Origin: Candidatus Opitulatrix roisinitermitis | GTDB lineage: Bacteria; Actinomycetota; Actinomycetes; Actinomycetales; Bifidobacteriaceae | Assembly: GCA_031288055.1 (NCBI GenBank) | Contig: JAITSD010000072.1 | Location: 1-7,529 of the forward strand | Direction of reading: 5' to 3' | Length of the DNA: 7,529 nucleotides | Shown here: piece after piece, positions 1-6,823 of the stretch | Layout of the letters: every line of letters starts with the position of its first letter | Position numbering within the stretch: the stretch's first letter is position 1 | Position numbers and translations under genes: made by a program | Notes under the pieces: generated by a model | Seen by the model: the letters and a program-made list of their open reading frames with translations, nothing else | What the model was told of the DNA's origin: nothing | The model's database searches: none

Positions 1-1769
1 AACAAACTTTATTTAGAAAAATTCGCGAAGCTCAATTAGCTATTGAAGTAGATAAAAGAATGTCAAAAGATGATATTTTACAAGGTTATTTAAATGTGGC
101 GCCTTTTGGGCAGCAAGTCTATGGAGCTGAAACGGCTGCAGAACATTATTTTTCTAAATCAGCTAAAGATTTGAATTTGGTGGAATCAGCCACCATTGCT
201 GCTATTACTAAATCACCATCGGCTTATGACCCAACTAAGCACCCTAAAGCTGCCACCGAACAGAGAAATATTGTTTTAGATTTGATGGCGGAAGTTGGCT
301 ATATAACAAATTCACAAAAAGATCAAGCTAGGCAAGTCGATTTGAAATCAACTTTAAAAATACAAGATGTCAAAGTGGGCTGCCAAGCTGCTGGTACTGC
401 GGCATTTTTTTGCGATTATGTACAAAATGTGATTTTGTCGGATTCTATTTTTGGTTCCACGGCTTCTGATAGACGACAGTTTTTATATACTGGCGGTCTA
501 AAAATTTATTCCACCTTAGATATTAAAGCTCAAAAATCAGCTCAAGAGCAAGTGGATGCTTATATCCCAAGTACAGATCCTTCAGGGTTAGGGGCAGCTC
601 TTTCTGCTGTTCAACCAGGCACAGGTAAGATTATTGCTATGGCTCAAAATAAACCATACGACCCATCAGGTGAAACACCTGGTTCAACGGCGATTAACTA
701 TAATGTGCCTTTAGCTTTAGGTGGGTCAGGTGGTTTTTCACCTGGTTCAACTTGGAAACCGTTTGTTTTGGCAACTTGGTTAAAAGAGGGTTACTCTTTA
801 AACGCTACTATGAGAACTTCAGATAGAGTTTTTAACACTTCGCAGTTCGCTTGTGCTTCACCAGGTGGCACTTGGAATTTGCATAATGCTACAGGCGTAA
901 GCTATTCTTCGCAAACCCCATTAGTGGCAACAGAGCAGTCAAACAATGTACCATTTGCTGTGATGGCAACGAAATTAGGACTATGTGATATTGTACAGAC
1001 GGCCAAAACTATTGGTTATCAGGGAGCTACCCTTTCAACAGCTGATATTGCAGCTAATCAAACCGATATTCCACCCACCACAATTATTGGTGTGGGAAAT
1101 GCTACACCATTAAATATGGCCAGTTCGTATGCCACTTTTGCCTCGGGTGGAATACATTGCGATCCTGTGGCTATTGATTCCATCACTAAATCAGATGGTT
1201 CTGCGGCTGCTGTGCCAACTCCTAATTGTCAGCAAGCTATTGGTTCTGATGTGTCGGCAGCAGTAGACTATGCTTTACAAAGAGTTATAACTAATGGTTT
1301 AGCTAGAGGTTTCGGACTAGATGGTGACCGCACTAGTGCTTTAAAGACTGGTACGGCCGAAGCAAATCATCATATTTGGGCTTGTGGTTATACACCGCAA
1401 ATTGCTACAGCTGTTTGGGTGGGAAATCCAAATTGGGATCAAGATTTACAATATATGTCAATTAATGGTGTTTATAAAACAGTTTGGTACGGTTTAGATT
1501 TACCAGTGCCTATATGGCAGCATTTTATGAATGCTTATTTAGATGGTAAACCAATTGAAAGTTTTCCAGATATAGATCCTAAATATTTAGTTTATACTAC
1601 CTCAGATGCTGGCTCCAATGGTTATATACCACAGCCGTCACCATCTCCATCGGATAATAATCCAACGCCAACTCCTGAACCAACGCCAACTTCTAAACCA
1701 ACTCCTGAACCCAAACCAACCCCTAAACCCACCCCTAAACCCACCCCTACGCCAACTCCTGAGCCATAA
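1..1769 (+). CDS. Class A penicillin-binding protein (GT51 transglycosylase / transpeptidase), 5' partial
   Basis: A bifunctional peptidoglycan synthase that polymerises lipid II glycan chains and cross-links stem peptides outside the membrane. The frame is open from base 3, so the gene begins before the window; the ATG at 60 is internal. Upstream codons read RKIREAQLAIEVDKR, the late GT51 motif, followed by YLNVAPFG. The membrane anchor and first catalytic Glu are missing. Numbering from the ATG at 60, the transpeptidase has SPGSTWKPF (nucleophile Ser230, Lys233; codon 747-749), SNN at 294-296 and KTGT from 429 (codon 1344). A Cys-rich linker ending FFCDYV and the stretch GYTPQIATAVWVG resemble actinobacterial PonA-type proteins. 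After about residue 524 the protein becomes a Pro/Thr/Lys/Glu-rich tail that runs to the stop, with no PASTA domain. The MenA-like gene starts 2 bp after the stop. The call is secure; the exact paralogue is not. Confidence 0.96.
   Translation, partial: QTLFRKIREAQLAIEVDKRMSKDDILQGYLNVAPFGQQVYGAETAAEHYFSKSAKDLNLVESATIAAITKSPSAYDPTKHPKAATEQRNIVLDLMAEVGYITNSQKDQARQVDLKSTLKIQDVKVGCQAAGTAAFFCDYVQNVILSDSIFGSTASDRRQFLYTGGLKIYSTLDIKAQKSAQEQVDAYIPSTDPSGLGAALSAVQPGTGKIIAMAQNKPYDPSGETPGSTAINYNVPLALGGSGGFSPGSTWKPFVLATWLKEGYSLNATMRTSDRVFNTSQFACASPGGTWNLHNATGVSYSSQTPLVATEQSNNVPFAVMATKLGLCDIVQTAKTIGYQGATLSTADIAANQTDIPPTTIIGVGNATPLNMASSYATFASGGIHCDPVAIDSITKSDGSAAAVPTPNCQQAIGSDVSAAVDYALQRVITNGLARGFGLDGDRTSALKTGTAEANHHIWACGYTPQIATAVWVGNPNWDQDLQYMSINGVYKTVWYGLDLPVPIWQHFMNAYLDGKPIESFPDIDPKYLVYTTSDAGSNGYIPQPSPSPSDNNPTPTPEPTPTSKPTPEPKPTPKPTPKPTPTPTPEP
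1662..1766 (+). repeat. Low-complexity Pro-Thr/Pro-Lys/Pro-Glu coding repeat
   Basis: The last 35 codons of the penicillin-binding protein are a run of PT, PE and PK pairs. At the DNA level the core (about 1710-1750) is an imperfect 12-bp tandem repeat of the type ccaacccctaaa / cccacccctaaa. Such tails are common at the C-terminus of class A penicillin-binding proteins and are thought to sit in the wall. The short period makes the array prone to slippage, so its length may vary among strains. Confidence 0.85.
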
Positions 1770-1771
1770 GG

Positions 1772-2425
1772 GTGAGTTTGATAGTTAAATTTCTTAAAGC
1801 TAGTAGGGCTATATCTTTGCCCTTAGCTCTTATGACGAGTTTTTTTGGTGGATTGGGAGTATTTTTTACTCCAACTAGTTTTTGGAAAAAGATGGTTTTT
1901 TTATTATGTTGTATTTTATGTTTATCTTTACAGATAGCGGTCAATACCGGTAATGATTATTACGATAGTAAAAGTGGTTTAGACACGGCTAAATCCAATC
2001 CTTATAATATGATTGCTCAAGGTGTAGTTACTAGTCAATATATGTTCAGATTATATATTACGGCTTTTTTGTTTTCACTTATTTTAGGGTTGACTATTGT
2101 TGTAATAACTCAGTTTTTAGCTGGACTAATCTATGGTTGTATTTTTTTGTTAATAATTCATTTTTATTCAGCCGGTAAAAAACCTTTAGGTTATTTACCT
2201 TTAGGTGAAATAATTTCTTTTATATGTTTTGGACCTTTAGGTGTTGTTTTAGTACATTTTGTCATTTTTAAAAGTTTTGGTTGGTCAGAAGTTTTGTTAG
2301 GTTTTATACCAGGGGCTTATGCTTTTTTAATGATGTATTTAAATAATAGAAGAGATTTAAAAACAGATATGACGGTGGGTAAAAAGACTTTACCAGCTTA
2401 TATAATTGATAAAAATAAATTATAA
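1772..2425 (+). CDS. menA: MenA-like UbiA-family prenyltransferase, C-terminally truncated
   Basis: MenA attaches a polyprenyl chain to 1,4-dihydroxy-2-naphthoate in menaquinone synthesis, in the membrane. Both Asp-rich prenyl-diphosphate/Mg2+ motifs are present: NTGNDYYDSKSGLD at residues 58-71 and NNRRDLKTDMTVGKKTL at 191-207. Between them YSAGKKPLGYLPLGE (132-146) matches the MenA-type central loop. About six hydrophobic segments are visible (roughly 14-33, 41-57, 93-112, 114-131, 146-166, 174-190). At 217 residues it is about 70-80 shorter than typical MenA, ending just after the second motif, so the last helices are missing and no continuation is seen downstream. It starts at GTG 2 bp after the upstream stop; TTG at 1778, about 5 bases after AAGGG, is an alternative start. 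GC is nearer 30% than the roughly 40% of the preceding gene. The family is clear; whether the enzyme works is doubtful. Confidence 0.78.
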   Translation: MSLIVKFLKASRAISLPLALMTSFFGGLGVFFTPTSFWKKMVFLLCCILCLSLQIAVNTGNDYYDSKSGLDTAKSNPYNMIAQGVVTSQYMFRLYITAFLFSLILGLTIVVITQFLAGLIYGCIFLLIIHFYSAGKKPLGYLPLGEIISFICFGPLGVVLVHFVIFKSFGWSEVLLGFIPGAYAFLMMYLNNRRDLKTDMTVGKKTLPAYIIDKNKL

Positions 2426-2466
2426 TTAAAATAAAGTTTATAAGTTTAAAAATTATTATAAAATAA

Positions 2467-3327
2467 TTAAATTTCTAAAATAGTTACTGCTGGTGGGCAA
2501 AGAAATCTAAATGGAAAATAAGCTGCCGTACCTAAACCTTCGGAAATAGAAATAACAGAATCTTTTATTTTGAAAACCCCAGCTGCATATTGTCTTGGTA
2601 AATCAGAGTTAGTTACTAAAGCCTCAATTTTTGGCAGGCGTAATTGCCCGCCGTGCGTGTGTCCGGCGAAAATATAATTAGTTTTGTTCGTTAAGTATGG
2701 TTTTAAAGCGTCTTTATAAGGGGCATGAGTTAGACCAATAATAATAGTTTTTTGATTCGCAGGATTTTTGATTAAAAAGATGTTTGAACGATTTTGTGGC
2801 AAATGATAATCGGAACTTCCAGTTATTTGTATATTAGTTTTTTTGATATTTAGATTAATTGTTTTATTTTCCACAAATTGCCAACCTAAAAATTCAAAAC
2901 CAGCCCGTAGTCGTTTAGTGTCTAATGTAGTTTTATTAGTGTAATTGTTGGTTTGTGAGCTAGGATGGAATAAATATTGCAAGGGATTGGCTGGTTTAGG
3001 TGAAAAATAATCATTTGAACCAAATACAAAAACGCCTGGAACTTTATTTAATTTAGCTTTTTTAAAGGACTCAATTAATTTTTCTATAGCTTTATTCGAT
3101 GATATATTGTCACCAGTTACAATAATTAAATCAATATTTTGTGATTTTAGTGAAGTTATAAACTTTAATTTTAATTTTTGGGTTGACCAAAGATGTATAT
3201 CAGAAATATGTAATAGTTTAATATTATTATGACCGACTTTATAGTATTTAATTTTAAAAAGTTTAGTTTCTAAATAGGCCCAAAAGCCTAAGGCTGATAT
3301 AACGCCTAATAAAATTTTTTTAAACAT
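2467..3327 (-). CDS. Membrane-anchored metallophosphoesterase (calcineurin-like, YkuE/YaeI type)
   Basis: A binuclear-metal phosphoesterase; the substrate cannot be read from sequence. Residues 5-19 form a hydrophobic N-terminal anchor with no signal-peptidase site evident, so the domain is probably tethered to the membrane. The metal-binding motifs are in order: DIH (43-45), GDN (72-74), GSND (103-106), THAP (His201) and GHTHGGQ (222-228). GSND replaces the usual GNHD, so His is Asn while the adjacent Asp is kept; this variant and the closing FLCPPAVTILEI are typical of an actinobacterial subgroup, often found near class A penicillin-binding proteins. Length (286) is normal. Its ATG at 3325-3327 lies inside the end of the upstream nuclease gene, an 8-bp overlap that suggests one mRNA and coupled translation; no Shine-Dalgarno is visible. 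It converges on the MenA-like gene across 41 bp of almost pure A/T. Confidence 0.93.
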   Translation of the reverse strand: MFKKILLGVISALGFWAYLETKLFKIKYYKVGHNNIKLLHISDIHLWSTQKLKLKFITSLKSQNIDLIIVTGDNISSNKAIEKLIESFKKAKLNKVPGVFVFGSNDYFSPKPANPLQYLFHPSSQTNNYTNKTTLDTKRLRAGFEFLGWQFVENKTINLNIKKTNIQITGSSDYHLPQNRSNIFLIKNPANQKTIIIGLTHAPYKDALKPYLTNKTNYIFAGHTHGGQLRLPKIEALVTNSDLPRQYAAGVFKIKDSVISISEGLGTAAYFPFRFLCPPAVTILEI

Positions 3328-4156
3328 TTGGTTTAACGCCTATAGCTAATTTAACAGCCTCGGGGTCTAAAGTCGGCTCAGTGCCGCCGAATAAAGGACA
3401 ATAATCTTTTTGATATTCACACCAATTACAAAGTTTATTTTTTTTAGGTAGCCAACGATTTGTTTCAGCAGTTAACTTTATGTTTTGCCAAATAGTGTTA
3501 ATTTGTTTAACTAATTGATTAATATCATTGTTGCTGGGTTGAGTTTGCACAGCTTTACCATCTTTTAAATAATAGAGAGTTAAATTGTCTGGTAAATTAT
3601 GATAGTTTTTTTGCCATAAAAAACTATAAAAATGTAATTGAAAAATAACTTCGTCTAAAAATTGTGGATTAGGACTATTCCCAGTTTTATAATCAACAAT
3701 TCTAATCTTGCCATCTGGGGATTTATCAATTCGGTCAATTTGCCCTAAAAATCTGACATCTTGTGAATTAAAACTAACCCATAGTTCTTGTTTTTCGGCT
3801 AGAACTTTTTCAGGATTTTCCATAGTGAAATAATTATTAATGAATTTTTTAACATCATTATAAAAATTATCTGGTAAAACGATATTTTCTAAATCTTGTT
3901 TTCGTCCTTTAGAAATATCGTGTTTAACAATTTCTTGCCAAGTGGTTTCCACAATTGATAAAGCACGGTCTAAATGTCTCTTATTAGGCTCAAGCTGAAA
4001 AACTTTTTCTAAAACTTTATGAGTTAAAATGCCTTTTAAAGCTTCAGGACTTGGTGGGAAAAGTATTTTATCAATTTTTTGTAAACGAAAAGCTAAAGGG
4101 CATTTAGTAAAGTTTTTAGCGGCTGTGGGAGATAAAGTCGGAAGTGCTTTATACAT
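3320..4156 (-). CDS. RecB-like PD-(D/E)XK nuclease with 4Fe-4S cysteine set
   Basis: A stand-alone single-domain exonuclease-type protein of 278 residues, with no helicase. The N-terminus LSPTAAKNFTKCPLAFR provides Cys19. His46 (LTHKVLE) is the RecB-nuclease motif I histidine. The core carries Asp141 (GQIDRID), then Asp155 and Lys157 in VDYKTG, then Q173xxHFY177, the conserved Q-x3-Y motif. Cys243, Cys246 and Cys253 (C-x2-C-x6-C) complete a four-cysteine set like the iron staple of AddB and Cas4. The layout and the ending CPLFGG match the 'RecB family exonuclease' common in Actinobacteria, whose cellular role is not well defined; DNA repair is the usual guess. It is the first gene of a unit with the metallophosphoesterase. 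Cas4 is a poor alternative because no cas gene or CRISPR array is nearby. The start leaves 25 bp to the divergent lyase gene. Confidence 0.92.
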   Translation of the reverse strand: MYKALPTLSPTAAKNFTKCPLAFRLQKIDKILFPPSPEALKGILTHKVLEKVFQLEPNKRHLDRALSIVETTWQEIVKHDISKGRKQDLENIVLPDNFYNDVKKFINNYFTMENPEKVLAEKQELWVSFNSQDVRFLGQIDRIDKSPDGKIRIVDYKTGNSPNPQFLDEVIFQLHFYSFLWQKNYHNLPDNLTLYYLKDGKAVQTQPSNNDINQLVKQINTIWQNIKLTAETNRWLPKKNKLCNWCEYQKDYCPLFGGTEPTLDPEAVKLAIGVKPNV

Positions 4157-4181
4157 AAATTAATGGTATCATATATGTATT
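4157..4181. promoter_or_regulatory. Compact divergent promoter region between nuclease and lyase genes
   Basis: Only 25 bp separate the two divergent start codons. On the plus strand TATCAT (4167-4172) ends nine bases before the lyase ATG. On the minus strand TATGAT (complement of 4168-4173) ends eleven bases before the nuclease ATG. Both resemble sigma-70 -10 boxes, they overlap, and both lie at the distance expected for leaderless or nearly leaderless mRNAs. No Shine-Dalgarno exists on either side. Any -35 elements must lie inside the opposing coding sequence. This is an inference from spacing and motif match only. Confidence 0.5.
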
Positions 4182-5552
4182 ATGGGTCAGGCGGAGAATA
4201 TTTATAACTGTGTATTTGAAACTTTTTCTATTGGCTTAGGTCCTTCCAGTTCTCACACTGTGGGGCCTATGGTGGCGGCTAAACATTTTGCCGATTTGGT
4301 TAAATCTAAAGTGTCACAAAAAAAAGTCTATTATAAAATTATGCTGTATGGCTCTTTAGCTGCTACATCTGTGGGACACGGCAGTATTAATTCTATTTTG
4401 GCTGGTTTAGAGGGTTTAAATCCTGACACAGCTGATCCAGAATATGTTAAATCCTTATATGATAATTACTCTACAAAAGATGATATTGTTTTAGTTAAAA
4501 ATAATACTTTAGATTCTAATCACCCTAATGCTATTAGACTTTATGCTTTTTTAGATTCTGATAAACAACAAGAGATTTTATCTAGAGATTATTTTTCAGT
4601 TGGCGGTGGCACAGTTATGATTCGTCAAAACAATGGCAAATTAGAATATATGAATAAAGCTATAATAACTAATCAAAAATACCCTTTTAAAACTATGAGT
4701 GAAGCCACAAAACTTTGTTATGACCATGACATGACTTTATACCAATTAGCTAAAGCTTATGAACTACAAAATCATAGTGCTAGCCAATTAGAAGCGGGTA
4801 TGGCAAAAATATGGCAAGTTATGGAGCAAAGTATTGAGGGTGGTTTACAAGCGGAAGGTGTTTTACCTGGTTGGTTAAAAGTGCCTCGTCGAGCTAAGTC
4901 TATTTTTGATAAATTAACTAATGACGCCCAAAAAGGACTAAATATTGAAAATCAAAAATTAATGGCTTACGCCATTGCTGTATCGGAGCAAAATGCTGAC
5001 GGTCAAAGAGTTGTTACAGCTCCCACCAATGGTGCTGCTGGGGTTATTCCAGCGGTTTTGTATGCTTGGGTTAGGCAACAAGAAGCCAATGATATACCAC
5101 AGGCCAAAATAGAGTCGGGTATTGGTAGATTTATATTGACTGCTAATATAGTTTGTTCTATTATTAGAAAATATGCTTCTTTGGCTGGTGCTGAAGTTGG
5201 TTGTCAAGGGGAGATTGGTTCAGCTTCATCAATGGCAGCTGCTGGATTAACTGAACTTTATGGCGGCACAGTTTGGCAAATAGAAAATGCTGCAGAAATT
5301 GCTTTAGAACATCATTTAGGTTTGACTTGTGATCCAGTGGGTGGATTTGTGCAAATTCCGTGTATAGAAAGAAACGCAATTTCTGCTAGAACAGCTGTAG
5401 CAGCAGCCCAGTTAGCTATGTGTTCACAAGGTTCTCATATAGTTAGTTTAGATAAAACTATTTTAACTATGAATGAAACTGGTAAAGATATGAATGTTAA
5501 ATATAAAGAAACAGCTATGGGTGGTTTAGCTAAAAACTTTGTAGACTGTTAA
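4182..5552 (+). CDS. sdaA: L-serine ammonia-lyase (L-serine dehydratase), single-chain iron-sulfur type
   Basis: It converts L-serine to pyruvate and ammonia with a catalytic [4Fe-4S] cluster, without pyridoxal phosphate. The N-terminal domain opens with GPSSSHTVGPM (20-30) and the C-terminal domain contains VTAPTNGAAGVIPAVL, both substrate-site hallmarks. Cluster cysteines are Cys341 (GCQGEIGSASSM), Cys383 (CDPVGG) and Cys394 (VQIPCIERN). The last residue, Cys456, corresponds to the terminal cysteine that folds back onto the cluster in the Legionella enzyme, where the four cysteines are 343, 385, 396 and 458; the spacing here is identical. At 456 residues it is a complete fused alpha/beta (SdaA/SdaB-like) form. 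The ATG is supported by the short family-typical lead into GPSSSHT. No Shine-Dalgarno is present, and a -10-like box sits nine bases upstream. The glycosyltransferase follows after 20 bp. It would supply pyruvate and ammonia from serine during amino-acid fermentation. Confidence 0.97.
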   Translation: MGQAENIYNCVFETFSIGLGPSSSHTVGPMVAAKHFADLVKSKVSQKKVYYKIMLYGSLAATSVGHGSINSILAGLEGLNPDTADPEYVKSLYDNYSTKDDIVLVKNNTLDSNHPNAIRLYAFLDSDKQQEILSRDYFSVGGGTVMIRQNNGKLEYMNKAIITNQKYPFKTMSEATKLCYDHDMTLYQLAKAYELQNHSASQLEAGMAKIWQVMEQSIEGGLQAEGVLPGWLKVPRRAKSIFDKLTNDAQKGLNIENQKLMAYAIAVSEQNADGQRVVTAPTNGAAGVIPAVLYAWVRQQEANDIPQAKIESGIGRFILTANIVCSIIRKYASLAGAEVGCQGEIGSASSMAAAGLTELYGGTVWQIENAAEIALEHHLGLTCDPVGGFVQIPCIERNAISARTAVAAAQLAMCSQGSHIVSLDKTILTMNETGKDMNVKYKETAMGGLAKNFVDC

Positions 5553-5573
5553 TAATTTGTAGACTGTTAATAA
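5538..5573 (+). repeat. Perfect 18-bp tandem duplication at the lyase stop / glycosyltransferase start
   Basis: The unit tttgtagactgttaataa occurs twice head to tail, at 5538-5555 and 5556-5573, with no mismatch. Copy 1 encodes the lyase end FVDC and its stop codon. Copy 2 is untranslated and its last base is the A of the glycosyltransferase ATG. With one copy the end would read TAATAATG, placing the stop directly against the next start; two copies give a 20-bp gap. Confidence 0.95.
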
Positions 5574-6796
5574 TGGGTATTTTATATTTATTTGATGTGG
5601 TTACTGTGGTTATAGGAGTGGTCTATATTTTATATCAAATAGCTTATGTTATAATATCTTTGACCCATAAACCAATAGTTTTTCCTAAAGCTGCTCCTAA
5701 AAAATATGGTATTTTAATAAGTGCTAGAAATGAAGAAGCTGTTATAGGCAATCTTTTGCAGTGTTTAAAAAATCAAGATTACCCTAATGAAAAATACGAT
5801 ATTTTTGTGGTGGCTGATAATTGCACTGATTCTACGGGTGATATCGCTAGAAGTTTTGGGGCTATAGTTTATGAAAGAACTAATAAAAAACAAGTAGGTA
5901 AGGGTTGGGCTTTAGCTTATCTTTTTGATAAAATGTTTGCTGACAATTTACAAAATAATTATGATGCTTTTATAATATTTGATGCTGATAATACTATGGA
6001 ATTAGATTATTTGGATCAAATGAATAAATGTTTTTCGTCCGGTTATGATGTAGTTACTAGTTATAGAAACTCCAAAAACTTTTCTGGGAATTGGATTTCT
6101 TCAGGCACAGCTCTTTGGTTTATAAGAGAGTCACGCATGATAAATAATACACGGATGATTTTAGGTAATAATTGTCATGCTGGCGGTACAGGTTTTTTAT
6201 TTTCTAAGAGAATTATGTTGCGAAATAAAGGCTGGAAACATCATTTAATTACTGAAGATTTAGAGTTTAGTATTGATTGTATTTTGCATAAAGATAGAAT
6301 TGGCTATTGCGGACAGGCTATTTTATACGATGAGCAACCAGTGTCTTTTTCACAATCTTGGAGACAAAGATTGCGTTGGTCAAAAGGATTTTTACAGGTT
6401 TTTCGTCATTATTCTAAAGAAATGGTGCGTCACGCTATTGATGAAAAAGATTTCTCTTCAATTGATATGACTTTACTTTTATGTCCATGGATGGTGATTT
6501 TTTTAGTTAGAGAAATTTTAGCAGTGGTTTACATTTTGTTTGATAATATCTCTTTAGAAAGTCAGATATCTACCACTATAACTTTAGCGGGTGGATTTTT
6601 ACTTTCCACAATTCCAATGTCATTGGTGGTAATAATTACCGTATTTGCTGAACGTAGAAATATACGAGCTACTAATTTGGAGTTATTAGTTTATTCATTA
6701 ACTTTTCCTATATATGTTATGTCTTATATTCCTATTTCTTTCCAGGCTATTTTTTCTAAACCACAATGGAAGCCAATAATTCACACTGGTGGCTAG
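5573..6796 (+). CDS. Membrane-embedded family 2 glycosyltransferase, processive (NodC/IcaA-like) type
   Basis: It transfers sugar from a nucleotide-sugar donor on the cytoplasmic face. The acceptor and polymer cannot be told, but the architecture suits a cell-surface glycan. An N-terminal membrane segment (about 5-30) precedes the GT-A domain: ISARNEE (49-55), DNCTD (82-86), the metal-binding DAD (137-139), TEDLEF with the likely catalytic Asp229 (227-232) and Q-R-L-R-W (265-269). These are the D, DxD, D, QxxRW signatures of processive enzymes. Three C-terminal hydrophobic segments follow (about 299-323, 335-358, 369-392), and the protein ends shortly after WKPIIHTGG, a family-typical position just past the last helix. 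The length of 407 is normal. The start is 20 bp after the lyase stop, without a Shine-Dalgarno, so co-transcription is likely. No capsule or exopolysaccharide partner gene is in the window. The family is secure; the product is unknown. Confidence 0.93.
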   Translation: MGILYLFDVVTVVIGVVYILYQIAYVIISLTHKPIVFPKAAPKKYGILISARNEEAVIGNLLQCLKNQDYPNEKYDIFVVADNCTDSTGDIARSFGAIVYERTNKKQVGKGWALAYLFDKMFADNLQNNYDAFIIFDADNTMELDYLDQMNKCFSSGYDVVTSYRNSKNFSGNWISSGTALWFIRESRMINNTRMILGNNCHAGGTGFLFSKRIMLRNKGWKHHLITEDLEFSIDCILHKDRIGYCGQAILYDEQPVSFSQSWRQRLRWSKGFLQVFRHYSKEMVRHAIDEKDFSSIDMTLLLCPWMVIFLVREILAVVYILFDNISLESQISTTITLAGGFLLSTIPMSLVVIITVFAERRNIRATNLELLVYSLTFPIYVMSYIPISFQAIFSKPQWKPIIHTGG

Positions 6797-6800
6797 ATTT

Positions 6801-6823
6801 TTTAAAACTTTTAAACTTTTTTT
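6801..6823. terminator. Possible A/T-only convergent terminator
   Basis: Between and slightly overlapping the two convergent gene ends is TTTAAAA-C-TTTTAAA (6801-6815), an exact inverted repeat around C6808, followed on the plus strand by C and seven T. A hairpin from it would have no G:C pair in the stem, so its strength as an intrinsic terminator is doubtful. It is the only candidate for stopping plus-strand transcripts after the glycosyltransferase. Confidence 0.25.

Noticed and set aside
60..62. ATG at 60 as the true start of the penicillin-binding protein
   Set aside because: The frame is open upstream to the window edge and encodes the conserved GT51 motif RKIREAQLAIEVDKR, so this Met is internal.
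1606..1788. Plus-strand open frame of 60 codons over the Pro-rich tail
   Set aside because: It is the repeat array read in another frame, giving Leu/Asn/Gln-rich low-complexity sequence with no family resemblance; the penicillin-binding protein frame is clearly the real one.
1747..1944. Minus-strand open frame of 65 codons across the penicillin-binding protein / MenA junction
   Set aside because: It lies antisense to two well-supported genes, shows no domain or signal, and arises from A/T-rich sequence lacking stops by chance.
2426..2466. Continuation of the truncated MenA-like gene by a frameshift
   Set aside because: The 41 bp after the stop are almost pure A/T with stops in all frames and no MenA-like C-terminal sequence, and the antisense phosphoesterase gene follows at once.
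3320..4156. Cas4 identity for the RecB-like nuclease
   Set aside because: The cysteine set is Cas4-like, but no cas genes or repeat-spacer array are present and the flanking motifs fit the actinobacterial RecB-family exonuclease better.
4959..5379. Two minus-strand open frames antisense to the serine lyase
   Set aside because: Both are opposite the most conserved part of the lyase gene and encode biased sequence without recognisable motifs.
6273..6470. Plus-strand open frame of 65 codons inside the glycosyltransferase gene
   Set aside because: It overlaps the TED and QRLRW catalytic region in another frame and has no independent support.
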